Source of the DNA: Spinacia oleracea
Lineage: Eukaryota; Streptophyta; Magnoliopsida; Caryophyllales; Amaranthaceae
NCBI RefSeq assembly: GCF_020520425.1
Contig: NC_079487.1
Coordinates: forward strand, 130,222,385-130,286,384
Reading direction: 5' to 3'
DNA: 64,000 nt
This document shows positions 12,163-23,954 of the stretch, piece after piece. Under the pieces are notes generated by a model. It searched no databases. It saw only the letters and a list, made by a program, of their open reading frames with translations, and was not told the origin of the DNA. Each line of letters begins with the position of its first letter. Within the stretch, counting starts at the first letter, position 1. Position numbers and translations under genes: made by a program.

Positions 12163-15100
12163 ATGTTGAATTCATCATGCAACGTCGTAACAGACAATAT
12201 TCAATCTTTAACTCAATGCAGTTTCTGGGCATCTCCCAAAATCCCCCCAAACTTGAATCGTCCACGAAACGTTTCTTTTTCGTGCTCCAAACGACCCGAT
12301 CTCTCCGTGTCAGTTTCAACGACGACTAACAATAGGGTTACCCAAAGCGGATCGGATTCGTTCGGGTTGGCGGACCGGCTCCGGTTGGGTAGCTTGACGG
12401 AAGATGGGTTTTCTTACAAGGAGAACTTTATTGTGAGGAGTTATGAGGTTGGGATTAATAAGACTGCTACGGTTGAAACTATTGCCAATCTATTACAGGT
12501 TCTTTCACTTTCTCTCTCTTAACTCTGTTTTTTGTTGAATTTTATGTCAAGTGTTGATTTTGTGGGGTGATTGGTGATTTGGTAGCAATGGGTTTGATTA
12601 ATTGGCTTTCTAGTGGTAATTTGATGAATTTAGAATAATGTGTTCGGTTAAGTATTGGTTTTTGAGTGGCAATTGGTGAATTTGCAACTGTGGTTAATGT
12701 TTGATTAAGTTTTGGATTTTGAGTGGTTAATTAGTGAATTTGGATCAATGGGTTTGATAAATAAAGTTGGGTTTTTTTTAGTGATAATTGGTGTATTTTG
12801 CATAATGGGTGAATTCTGAGTAATGGGTTTGATGAAGTTTTGGTTTTTGAGTAGTAATTTGGTGAATGAATAATGGGTTGAATGTTTGATTAAGTATTTG
12901 TTTCGGCGTAGTAAACTGTGTTAATTTGGATTAATGAGTTTGACTAAGTCTTGGTTTCTGAGTGATAAGTTGCTTAATTTTGATTAATGACTTGATTAAA
13001 CTTTATTTTCAAGTAGTAATTTGGTGAACTTAGCATAATGGGTTTGACTAGTTTTAGTTTTTGAGTGATGGATTTGTGAATTTGGACTAAGGTCTGATGA
13101 AGTTTTGGTTTTGGAGTGGTAATGGGTGAAACTAGGTTAATGGGTTTGTTTTGAGTTTGTTTTTTGAGTGTTGATTGGTAAATTTGGATAACCAGGTGAT
13201 GAAATTCTGTAATTAAGTGTTATGGTTTTGTAGGGGGTCTGTTACTTGATGAAAAGTTTCCGATTTTTTGGGAACTTTCAGGATTTATAGATATTGTAAA
13301 TTTGTAATTCTGTAATACGAAGTATTTAACGGAGTACTAATATTTTGGAGCAGCCTACTTGATTTATAATATACGAAGTATATAAAAACAATTTTGTGCA
13401 ATTTACTTGAGCCTTGAGGACTTCAGTGTGGCATATTCTTGGGAGGAGATAGTAGCTGTGCTAGAGTTTTGGTGACGTATAAAATAAGCTTTGAATTTTT
13501 TTCAGTGTGTACTTATCTAGTTAATATGGAGTACTTGACAATTTAATACTGGCATTTGAAGGAGTGATCTGCATAAAACGTGTGCATGGCTGTGATTGTG
13601 AATTTGTGATTATGGTTCACAGAAGCATGTAAACAACTTTTTGATGGTTGTTACCCTGAGGTTATGGGCATTCCATTGAAAATTTACTTTTGAGGAATAT
13701 ATGACAAATTTCGCAGTCAATCAAAATTTGTCCATAACATTTGTAAAAGCCAAATTTCAAGTTACGAGTTTAGACTTTAGAGTTTAGACTCCTCCTTTGT
13801 ATAAATGTATTTGAAGTTTTAGTTGTTTATGATAGTGTTCTTTTTACTTTATTTTACTTACATTATCTTATTATTATTCTTGACTTATCCCTTCAATACA
13901 TATTATACTTAGAACTTATCTTATCTAAACTTATTAAACCTGAAATAAGTGAAAATAAGGTGTGGAGAATAGAACCGTCCTAAAGTTATATTATTTGAAC
14001 TTGATAGGCTTGAACTTATCTTATCTAATATTTTCTTAACTTGTTAGCCTAAAATGATCTTATATGAACTTGTGTTACCTGAACTAATTTGAATGTTGTA
14101 GACCCGAAATAAGGGGAGGAGAACAGAGCCTACGAAACAGAGTCTCCTAGTTCCTGCAATTCTCATTGGATCAATTGCCACTAACTACTTCTATTTCTAA
14201 TGTGCTTCCATGTTTCCATGTCATCTTCCGGTGTTCTATTTTATGCATAGATACGAGCCTTGGTATCAATCTGAAAGAATTATTTAATTGCATATTGACA
14301 TGAAAGAGATTCTTTCTTTTATAGTAACCTTGTTTAGGAAAATACTGTACTCTTTTACTATTCTGATGATACAAGTGGACTCTGTGATGTAGGAAGTGGG
14401 GTGCAACCATGCCCAAAGTGTTGGATTCTCAACAGATGGATTTGCAACAACTCCCACCATGAGAGAGCTTCATCTCATATGGGTGACTGCACGCATGCAT
14501 ATTGAGATATACCGATACCCAGCTTGGTATGTTTACTTTTCCTATTGTCAAGGAGGTTTTACTGTTCATGTTTGTCATTGCTGTGTCTTTTGTTTGGTGC
14601 AGGGGTGGTGTGGTTGAGATAGAGACATGGTGCCAACCAGAAGGAAAAATTGGGACAAGACGTGATTTCATTCTCAAGGACTATGCAACTGGTGAAGTTA
14701 TTGGAAGAGCTACAAGGTAGTTTTCAGTCATCAGCCTTATTTCTTCTCATTTCTCTGAAGTGTGGTAGATAACCTCTGTATGGTTGGTTTTCTTGCTGAA
14801 ATACGTACAGTGCAGGTTGAAATTACTTCAGTATTCCCCTTACTCTAAGCCCTAAACCCTGAAAAAATTGAAGGAAATATTTTACCATAGACGTGTTTTG
14901 AAAAATTAGCTTTTCTTCTACTATGTTGTTGCAATCAGATGATAATTTATCCAGAAGTTGATTCAGAAGATCCATGGGAATGCTAGATTTCTCTTGAGTA
15001 TTTACGGAGTGGGTGGGGAGATCGGGAAAGAGTTAAATCCTAGATTTTCTACTGGGGTAGGACTTTTGTCTGGTACCAGATAATGTTAGGCTTTTGGAAG

Positions 15101-17690
15101 ACCAACCTCTCCATCCTATCTTTAAAAAAAAAAGGAGAAGAGCCTCTGAATTATTTTTGATAGTTCAAGCTAGTGACTCGAAACCCTTTCTATTTGGTGC
15201 AGTAAAAAATCCCCACAATACTTTGAATTGATATATGTTGAAGATGGCTGGTAACCTGCTATATTTTTCATTGCAGTAAGTGGGTGATGATGAACATGGA
15301 TACAAGAAAGTTGGAGAGAGTTACTCCTCAAATTAGCGAGGAATATACAATTCATTGTCCAAAACAGCTTCGGTAAGCACCTTAACAAATATGCTTGTAC
15401 ATCTTTTAGATTGTGATAGAAGACTGAAGACTGCAGAATAATATGATACATCCTATGTTACTTTGACTCGAGTACTTGGTGGAACACGAGTATGTGTGTA
15501 AATGTCTAAGCCGACTATTTTGTGAATTTCCATGATTTTGCCCAAAATGAAGTGTTGAAACGTCCATACTCGTGTGACGAAGAACCGGCACAGGTACTTG
15601 AGGTGAAATGAAGAATCTGAGTAACGTGGGATGTATCTTATTTGTAGTCTTCACCATGCTTCCTTTTTACAGTCCTGTATTTGTAGTTTAATAGCTGGTT
15701 TAAAGCTCGTTGTCACTTTTATGAACTCTTTCACCAAGAATATACTACGTATCTTCTAAGCTAGTTCATTTTAAGGTCTGTGTTACTCCACTTGATGATA
15801 AGGATCTTGGAATGGGTGTGAATCCAATATTCTCTTTTACACTCTGCCATTACAAGGAACTTTTATCTCTTGTATGATCTGATTCAAAGTTTTCTGAGCG
15901 AAATCATATTTCAAGTAATAAGGATAATGCTGTGGTATTTTGTATTTGAAAAAGTGAAATCTTTGGGAAATGAATAGTAGGTTGTCGTCTAATCAATTAA
16001 TAAGGATAATGCTGTGGTATTTTGTATTTGAAAAAGTGAAATCTTTGGAAAGTGAATCGTTGGTTGTCGTCTAATGTGGGTTTCTATAAGATCATGTGTT
16101 AGAAAATCTTTAACTAAATATGGTTTGGATTTGGATTTGGATTTGGATTTTGAGTGATAAAAGATTAAAAGACATATACTCTAGATACATGCAAATGAAA
16201 CAAAAGTAAAGTTGTGAAGTGGACAAATGCTCAATATACAAGGCTCTCATGGTTGTGTAAAAGACTACGAAAGTATAAGGTCTGCTGCAGTATTTTTGTG
16301 ATGATTAGAGAGTAAACCGTTGGACCTTGCAAATTTACATAGTCATTTGTCCCTACTTGAGCTCTCATGGTTGGTTTGGGTCATTTGTCCATGTAAATGG
16401 CTCTAAGCTGTCTAACTTGGACAAAAATAGGTCATCTAATGATAAGACACCAGGGACATGTGTCATGTTGGAGATAAATATGTCTTCTCAGCTTCTTCCA
16501 TTAAAACAGGATCCTGTATGCTTAGGGATTGTGTGCAACAGTTTCAGTAGCTGAGGGGAACAGGAATCCTCGTTCTTCATTCCTTTTTTACTTGGATACT
16601 TCAATTCTTCATTGTTGTAGGAACAAACCGAACACTTTAGGGATGCACACATCCGTTTCAGCAATTGGATCCTATACCTGGAATCCTTCTAAGTCAGTTC
16701 TCTGTAGCGTCCTCTTAGTGAACTAAGTGAGGTATTTAAGAGAAGATTTTGTGATGCCTCAATGTAATGGTTGCTTTCCGTATCTTTAAATTAGGATGAT
16801 CATTTTCCCGTGATAATTTTCTTATAGCAACTTCTTCATGTTATGACATCTGTAGATTAGCATTTCCCGAGGAAAACAACAAAAGCTTGATGAAAATATC
16901 AAAGTTGCAAGATCCTGCTGAATATTCAAAACAAGGGCTAGTGGTAAGATTGTTCAACCATTGATTATAAACGCCTTATAAATGCATTATTTCTCTTTGT
17001 TTACATTTATATCTACTCTAACTAACATCGAACTCTTTCTGTGCCAATGTTAATACAGCCCAGAAGAGGTGACCTGGACATGAATCACCATGTGAATAAT
17101 GTCACCTACATTGGCTGGACTCTGGAGGTGAGTTGAGGTCCTTTTATTGCGAGTTCTTTACAGACTCTCGTTTTCCATTATAGGTGGCTTTCTTTCTGTA
17201 TACTGAAATGATATGCATGAACTCCGTCCATTTGGAATTAGTTGTCACATTGTTCCAACCTTCCTAAGTAATACTATGACATGATTTTACCCAAAAGAAC
17301 ATACTCGTAATAGTTAAGTCATATCTATCCTCTCGCATCACTAATGTATGGATCTTGTGTACAACAATTTGGTCAGATAATTTGAAATTAAGATGATTAA
17401 TCTTTTTGCAGAGTACGCCTCAAGAACTTGTTGACACCCACGAGTTGCTAAGTATCACCTTGGACTACAGGCGAGAGTGTCAGAGTGATGATGTTGTAGA
17501 TTCTCTTACAAGTCTGGAACCAAATAATGGAGCTGGATCCATCTTGCAGAATGGAACTAATGGAGCTCCCACATCAACTAGAGAAGACAATGACACTGTT
17601 CAGTTCTTGCATTTACTGAGATTATCCGCTGATGGGTTAGAAATCAACCGAGGACGCACTGAATGGAGAAGGAAACCTCTGAGGCAGTGA
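12163..17690 (+). CDS. FATA: Acyl-ACP thioesterase A (oleoyl-ACP hydrolase), plastid
   Basis: Seven exons keep one frame and GT-AG borders: 12163-12498, 14393-14526, 14603-14716, 15277-15372, 16856-16943, 17059-17127, 17412-17690. The product is 371 aa, the usual FATA length. It releases oleate from 18:1-ACP in the plastid stroma, ending de novo synthesis and supplying fatty acid for export. Residues 1-60 are Ser/Asn-rich without a fold, consistent with a transit peptide. The mature start is ADRLRLGSLTEDG. Hotdog domain 1 includes GINKTATVETIANLLQ and IWVTARMHIEIYRYPAW. Hotdog domain 2 holds the active-site helix GDLDMNHHVNNVTYIGW (Asp263, Asn265, His267) and DYRRECQSDDVVDSL (Glu301, Cys302). 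A His replaces the Gln I expect at 266. The start at 12163 gives the only frame with a transit peptide. Confidence in identity is very high. Confidence 0.96.
12560..13210 (+). repeat. Degenerate tandem repeats in FATA intron 1
   Basis: Roughly 60-65-bp units are reiterated about ten times with drift. They are built around ATGGGTTTGATTAAG, TTTTGGTTTTTGAGTGG and TAATTGGTGAATTT. Confidence 0.7.
13830..14135. repeat. Dispersed MITE-like repeat ending GAACAGAGCC (copy in FATA intron 1)
   Basis: Contains TAAACCTGAAATAAGTGAAA and AATAAGG followed by GGAGAACAGAGCCT. Closely similar words occur at 58310-58353 and, more degraded, at 32950-33110. This indicates one dispersed non-coding family in the window. 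Confidence 0.5.
15916..16076 (+). repeat. 82-bp tandem duplication in FATA intron 4
   Basis: Two head-to-tail units begin at 15916 and 15998 with TAATAAGGATAATGCTGTGG and end GGTTGTCGTCTAAT. They differ at only a few bases. A short (TTTGGA)n run follows at 16125-16150. Confidence 0.85.
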
Positions 17691-18467
17691 TGATTTTTAT
17701 GTTTCTTCTTGTTTCTGTTTCTGTTTGTTTTACTATACCACCACTAGTAATTGAGGTTGATTTTGCATTTTATATTATTTTGTTCTTTTTTTTGCTTTTG
17801 TTGCTTAAATCGTAGGTCAGAGTAAGAATATCACCTGTTATATTTGTATGTATGATTTGGTGCAATTTACAGTACCGCTTTGTTTGCTGCTATAAATCAT
17901 AAACTTCAGTATTTTGTTTTAATCATTTGTTTCCTCAGCCAGCAGGCCAGCATAGATGCAGTCTTGCAAACATTTATTTTACATGTTTTGCCAATTTATT
18001 TAAGTGCAAATAAGCCTGATTAAATCTCGCCTTTTTTTCTTTTTTTTTTAATCAATGCATTGGTATTTCAATTGAGAGATGAATAACATTGCATCGATAC
18101 TCTGAACTAAGTTAGCATAAAACAGTGTGATTAGGTAATTTTAATTCCTGATTAGTCCTGTGTTCATCAGCTTAATTGAAAGATCCAATTGCAGAACCAA
18201 CCCATAATTATGGAAAAGGATTACCAATAATACAAGATACTTTTCCCAAATTAGTGAAACACCTGAAATGCATCTAATACACGTTTAATCCATATCTAGC
18301 TGATAATGAACAACTGACAATTCTACCAAATGTACAACCAAAAATAAGAATCACCCCCCAATTTCGCCTACTTGTCAGTGCAGAGAATATTGAACGACAT
18401 TACTACACATGACTATATGAGTACATCTACCTTCAAAGGTTGGAGTTTCATTTTCACTCACTCTGTG
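17691..18467. other. FATA 3' UTR and intergenic spacer
   Basis: T-rich 3' UTR sequence runs to roughly 17960, followed by AT-rich spacer leading to the next promoter. No gene is seen. Confidence 0.5.
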
Positions 18468-18479
18468 TATATATAAATA
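18468..18479 (+). promoter_or_regulatory. TATA box of the small secreted protein gene
   Basis: TATATATAAATA lies about 62-73 bases upstream of the ATG, followed by a short A-rich leader (GGAAGAAAATC just before the start). This is a strong plant TATA element. Confidence 0.75.
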
Positions 18480-18540
18480 CCAGTTCCTGTCAGCATGTTT
18501 TGATCACACAGAAGAGCAATATCTTTTAAGGAAGAAAATC

Positions 18541-18819
18541 ATGAAGAGAGTTCCTGCAACATTGGTGGTAGCAGTCCTTATCCTTGGGGCAGTCCTTACT
18601 GATACCGTGTCTGGAAGAGACGTGCCAGCAGACACAGTCTACAAACCTCAAGGTCTTCTAGGTTTGTTGTTGAACCCGTTCCTAGGGTTCGGCCCGTTTG
18701 GTAGGCCCGGGTTTCTATTTGGTCCTTTTGGTGGCTTTGGTTTCCTCCCTGGCCTCAGAGGAACCTTATACAAGGGTAATCATCTCAATGCTGAAGCTGT
18801 TGCAGCAGCTTCACCTTAA
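18541..18819 (+). CDS. Small secreted Gly/Phe/Leu-rich protein
   Basis: A single-exon 92-aa protein. Residues 2-25 form a classic signal peptide (MKRVPATLVVAVLILGAVL) with a small-residue cleavage area around TVSG. The mature part holds a compact glycine/phenylalanine-rich stretch, FLGFGPFGRPGFLFGPFGGFG (about residues 43-65), and a short Ala-rich tail. It is predicted to be exported to the cell wall or apoplast. Glycine-rich wall proteins look like this, but this one has more Phe and Leu than the classical class and no Cys. A clear TATA box and leader support it as a real gene. Function unknown. Confidence 0.7.
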   Translation: MKRVPATLVVAVLILGAVLTDTVSGRDVPADTVYKPQGLLGLLLNPFLGFGPFGRPGFLFGPFGGFGFLPGLRGTLYKGNHLNAEAVAAASP

Positions 18820-19465
18820 TTTTGCTATGCTATGCTATCAGTATATCTGCTTCTGTATGGTATGAATAATGTCATTTACCTGTTTGGTAAAGTTTGTTTT
18901 TATAGTTATGTTCATCATCTAAACAAATTAATCTTGAATCATCTGATAATTCCCCTATGTATGATCAATGTCAGGGCACCATCTTTATGAAAATAATTTT
19001 TATTCTATTCTTCCTGTTAAGAAGCACGAGTGATTTCCTATTCCTCCCTTGCCTTGATTTACAATACTTCTGGGAATGACTGTTCATGCAGGATCCAATT
19101 AGACTCCGTTTTACTTTTTACTGATCGGTTTATTAACCATAACAATGTTACAGAGGAAACCGCTAATGGTGGTGGCGGTTACCTTCAAAACAAAATTACA
19201 AGGAGTTTATAATTAAGATAAACCAAGGATTAAAAACAACACTGTCAGTTATTGTAAGAGATGAGTGAATTGATCTCAAGCCACAGATAATGTCTCGTTA
19301 AAAAGGGCAATTCGCCTGCAACTTATCAGCTAAAATGCTGAAAATCATTTTTTCTGGCGATCTGAATAAAATCAACACAAGATGGAAGAACGGAATATTG
19401 CAACCAATATGGTATCAAAATTCATCACCAAAACCAATCCAACTAATCATTATAAATTGAATGTT
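18820..19465. other. 3' UTR of the secreted protein gene and spacer
   Basis: No gene is seen apart from the 3' UTR. ORFs here are short and featureless. Confidence 0.4.
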
Positions 19466-19770
19466 TCAACATTTCATATTGATAAGCTCATCTAAGACAT
19501 TGCCGACAATATCAGCGATAGTATGAGTATGACCCAACGGGATGAGGTAACCTTGAAGCCCCAAGGCTGAAACTAAAAGAAAGGAGAAGTAAGAATGAGA
19601 AATCTAAATTGGGGCATTCTAAAGGTTCCACCAATATAAAGGACATCACTTTACAAATTCCCGGATATTGGCATAGGGGGGATACTACCCCCACCTTTTC
19701 CTTTAAAATAGCTGTGTTCATCAATAACTTGCTCGAGATCGGTGACTTCTTCTTTAACCTCTACCACCAG
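19466..19770 (-). CDS. Unrecognised minus-strand gene, last exons (candidate)
   Basis: Two exon-like segments face an 88-bp T-rich GT-AG intron. The upstream exon (about 19770 to 19655) reads LVVEVKEEVTDLEQVIDEHS, then a KGKGGG turn and PPMPISGN, and ends at TTT|GTAAAG. The downstream exon begins at 19566 after TTTTAGTTTCAG. One frame gives GLQGYLIPLGHTHTIADIVG, then NVLDELINMKC and a stop at 19466. The frame that joins cleanly to the upstream exon instead stops at 19512. The amino-acid composition looks coding, but the frame conflict means either a missed splice or a pseudogene. I do not recognise the family and see no convincing upstream exons. Confidence 0.3.
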
Positions 19771-22315
19771 CTTCAGAAAGCATCAACAATCTCCTTGACA
19801 TATTATATAGGAGTCTGTTCAAAAATGAAACAGAAGACCAGAATAAATAAATAAATTAAGAGCTTTTAGTACAAATTTTCAAATATAATGAAACTATCAC
19901 TAATAAAGTAGATCCGGGATAAGGTTTGGTGTTCCAAAAGAATGCCCCGTTTAAGCAGCTGGCCACGATTTCAAATTGTTCGCACAAAAAGGCTTTGCAC
20001 TCTCCAAGTAGAAGAAGCATTGCATAATTATGCAACAAAATCAAATAAAAGAGCAAACCAGTGAAGTATGTAAGAGAAAGAAAGGACAAAAATTGTATAA
20101 CAAGATCAGCATGCTGGTGCATTAGAAAACTACATATTCAGAAACAAGATATTCCATCAATAAGGAATAAAACGGGTAAAGAAAAAGAAAAGAAAAACAT
20201 CACATAATTTCAACAAGGCCAACTTTGTCTAATACAAAACCACCTTCAAACAATTGAACAGGTCTCCAAAGAGATTAAACCTTCTCCTATTTGGAGAGTT
20301 AAAGCCACAAACAAACAAAAATATTATGTACCTAAAACGTCTACTTAAACAGCAACAGACATAGAACAAATCTGACACATCAAAAACAAATTATCTCATT
20401 AGTAAGGTTCCAGTAATCAGGAACTATTTCTGTGGATTAATCACATTCTCCATCAAAGAGACCACACCCATCACCATCATGAGCAGCTAACTTCAGTTTT
20501 ATACAACACATACAAGCAAGCCAACACAATTAAAAAAAACATGGCAAGTACCATCACAAATTCACAATACTGCAATCTATGCCACTGATCTTATTATAAG
20601 TGTCATTTAGTACAACATCTCAGAACATTAGAAAGGGAATCTAACATTAAATAGTGTTCAATATACCACCACGATTTCAGCTCAAGACCACCCTTAGCTG
20701 TTCTTCACCCCCATTGAGCTGCCGAAAGCACTGTAACAAGGGCGACAAGGGAGACAAAGGCAACATAATTTGTGTTGGAGGCAACAAAAGTCCAGATGGG
20801 GTAGGAAATGGGGGATTAAAAAAAATTACCCAAAATTTAAGGCAAACCAAATAACTCAAACAATGAACCAGATCGAAACAGTTCCATTCCGCTTTATTGA
20901 CAACATTTCATTTTTTCATTAACACTTGAACCAAAAAAGGCTTCCAACAAGCAAATCATGTAATAAACCAGCCCCATAAACATAATGTCATGTGCAAATG
21001 ACAACTTTTCATTGTAGCAAATTAACCCTACAGCTATTGCAGTGTTCAAGTAACTCCAAATTATTTATTTCCAGCCAAATTCCACAAGATAATATTGAAG
21101 CAACCACGAGATAACCAAGATAATATCGAAGCAACCAAGAGTTAACCACGTTACAGAATGGAATTAACACACGCCAGCTATCAAACAATTTTTAAGATGG
21201 AAGATTTTCTTCGCTGCTGGGTAGATGGAAGAGATAACAAGGATTTATTGGAACTATATTTTGCAAACTAATGCCATATTGGTGTTTGCAATCATGAAGT
21301 TATTGAGGAATTGGGGGGAAAAGTGAATTGAAATAATGACCACAAAAGGAATTCATACAACTGAATACAGTACATGTATAGGGGGGGGGGGTACAATGTT
21401 TGTTTCAGCAAAAAATATTATTTCCAGTGAAATTTGATCGGAAAAATAAATATAGATAACTACTAAGTTGCTTTTGGAATTAGGGGAGACCGGAACCAGG
21501 CAGCAGCTAATGTGGATATGCAGCTAAAGCAGATCCTCTACCAAAAACATTAGTATAATAGTTAGGGGTCTTAATTTGCTACATTTGAAGCTATGAGGCT
21601 AATTTGCACATGACACTTGACTTATGGGGCTAATTTGCCTCTTTTCCTTAAAAACAACTTAGCACTCAGCGAGCAGATTAAACTAAAAACAAATGTCCAC
21701 AGAAACAAGCCTCACATGGGAGGATGCCAAGCCACCACCTACCCCTAACAACATACAGCAATGTTGTCGCGGACCAACTTCGAAATTCGGATCAGTAAGA
21801 GAGGGATAGGATAGGACTACTCTACAAGTCCTTAGACTATAGTGCAAAGAGTAAAAGGCATTAGTTTTCTACAAAAATTCTTCACAATCAGAAGTTGCAA
21901 CAACAATTTAATCTTTGTTGTATCCATAATTCCAACCATTTACATAATCAAAGCTCCAGATCTTTTTTCTTTTGGTGTAAAACTTGACATTATTTTAAGC
22001 TGAGCAGTATCGAGAAATTGGTATTATTTAATTTACCAAATAATATTTTGTAAACATTACAAATATAGGGTGAGCCTTTCAGTTGAGCAGAGAGCTAGAG
22101 TCACACTTCGGCAGAGTAACGCAGACTATTGAGCAAAAACATTATTCACAGCTTGTTTAGAAAGTCCAAAAAGTAATTCGCAGGCCTTTCAGTTGGACAA
22201 TTCTAAGGTCTGAAACTACCAAATTAATCAAATACTTAAGCATAACGAGGGAGGTAGAGGAAGAGAGCAACAAGCCAACAACTGAGAATCTATGGAAGTA
22301 AGTTGCCAATTCATC
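19771..22315. other. Long region without a supported gene
   Basis: AT-rich. A minus-strand stretch at about 20712-20810 reads YPIWTFVASNTNYVAFVSLV, then ALVTVLSAAQWG and stop, resembling a membrane-protein C-terminus, but no acceptor or upstream exon was found. At 21540-21650 repeated GGCTAATTTGC words look like a decayed terminal-repeat element. A G10 run lies at 21381. Confidence 0.3.
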
Positions 22316-22980
22316 TAGCTTCAATTGAGACTTTAAGTGAATAAAAGCAACAAGGAGAACGCAAAAGATTTAATCTTCTTTCAGTTGCTCAATTGATTTA
22401 TACAGCAACGAGGAGAAGGAACAAGCTTCCCTTAAATGGAAAGGAGGCCAGCTAGGGCTTCACGAGAGCGAGAGTCAGAACTAAGAGAAAAATTATGCTG
22501 TATGTTTTTTGAGTTGGCCGTGCCAATTTTCTCGGCTTTGAGAGCAGACAGGTGGCCTGTACGCCCATTTTGATACGTAAAAGCAAGATTTACAGAGTGT
22601 GTCTGGGATCGAGATTCCACCAATCCAGCCCCCTGGACTGATTTATTTATACAGCTTCAATTGAGATTTAAGACTTGAGGTGAATAGACGCAGCAATAGA
22701 AAGAGAAAGTTCTGATCTTCCAGTTGCTAAATTGTTTTATACAGCAACGAGGAGAACGCAGAAGTTTCAACTGAATGGGAAGAAGACTAACTAGGGGTTC
22801 ACAAGAGTGGGAGACAGACCTAAGAAAAAAAAATGATGCGCGTTTTTTAAGCTGGGTCATGTCATCTTTCTTGGCTTTGAGAGCAGGCAGGTGACTTGTA
22901 GGCTCATTTTGATACGTAAAAGCCAGATTGTCAGAATGTTTCTGGGATCAAGATTCTCCCCTGGGTCCCTGGACTGATTG
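22316..22980. repeat. Diverged tandem duplication, two units of about 330 bp
   Basis: Unit 1 (22316-22644) and unit 2 (22651-22980) share an ordered series of blocks: AGCTTCAATTGAGA, TTATACAGCAACGAGGAGAA, GAAGGAGGCCAGCTAGGG or its variant, TTTGAGAGCAG(A/G)CAGGT, CATTTTGATACGTAAAAGC and CCCTGGACTGATT. Divergence by eye is around 20-25%. Neither unit has a conserved ORF. Confidence 0.75.
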
Positions 22981-23954
22981 TAATTGTCCCTACCATCAAG
23001 ACCCTAAAGCTAAAACTGGATCCTACAATCCAAATGGCGATTTAAACAACATTGCATAAAAGGAAAAGAACACAACGAGATTAGCATAACAGAAAAAAAG
23101 AAAATCTTGCTAAAAAAACAAAGACTATTGACAGTATGTCAGCTAAGAACCAGTACTAGCCAAATAATCAAAAGCATTATATTTTGGCCAATGTCAACTT
23201 TATGCGAGTTCAACACCAAATCATGTTCTAGCATGTCCGGATATACCTAAAACTGCAAGACTACATTCTGGTCAACAAGCCAGATAAAAGCACAACATAA
23301 ATACACATCTTCTAGTCGAATTTCAAGAGTGTATACCGGCCCACCCCTGACCCCTGCTGGGTTGGGTGGCCGGGATAGACTGTATATCCACATATTAAAC
23401 ATTCGCCCCATGAATTAAACTTAAAAAGAACCTCTCTGTTAGTGAATTGATTTGTTTTCCCTTGATGTAAAGAGAACTAGCATTTCAGTGAATAAGCCAG
23501 AGAAAGCACAACAAAAATACACGTCTTCTCATCATATTTCAATTTTCAAATGTAGTAAAACTTAGCCCCATGAAATAAACTAAAAAATATATATTGTTGT
23601 GTTAGTGAATTGATTGTTTCCCAGTCGAGAATAGACCAATCAAATTGTGGTGGTGGTGGTAATGGTGGGGTGGGGTGGGGGGGGGGGGGGGGACAACTAG
23701 AGCTCCCAAAATCTTAGCCTGGAAAGCCAAACACTGGTCATCAATAATTTTTATATACCAAAACAAGGGGCTGGATAAACATAGAACCTAATCAAAGACG
23801 TGGGACCTAAAAACAGAAATTGAGATGATAAGAGCCCATAATCATCATACAAGTTTCATTTAACAAATGTTCATTCAGGGCGTACATTGATAACATGGGA
23901 AGGTAGCAGAAAGACGGGTAATGCCACTAATGGAAATAGGAACAAACCTCAAGT
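22981..23954. other. Spacer and 3' region of the RING gene
   Basis: Contains a (GGT)n/poly-G tract at 23648-23692. The 3' UTR of the minus-strand RING gene must lie in its right part. No other gene is seen. Confidence 0.4.

Noticed and set aside
12074-12329. ORFs on both strands around the FATA start
   Set aside because: They are shadow frames of the FATA leader and transit peptide.
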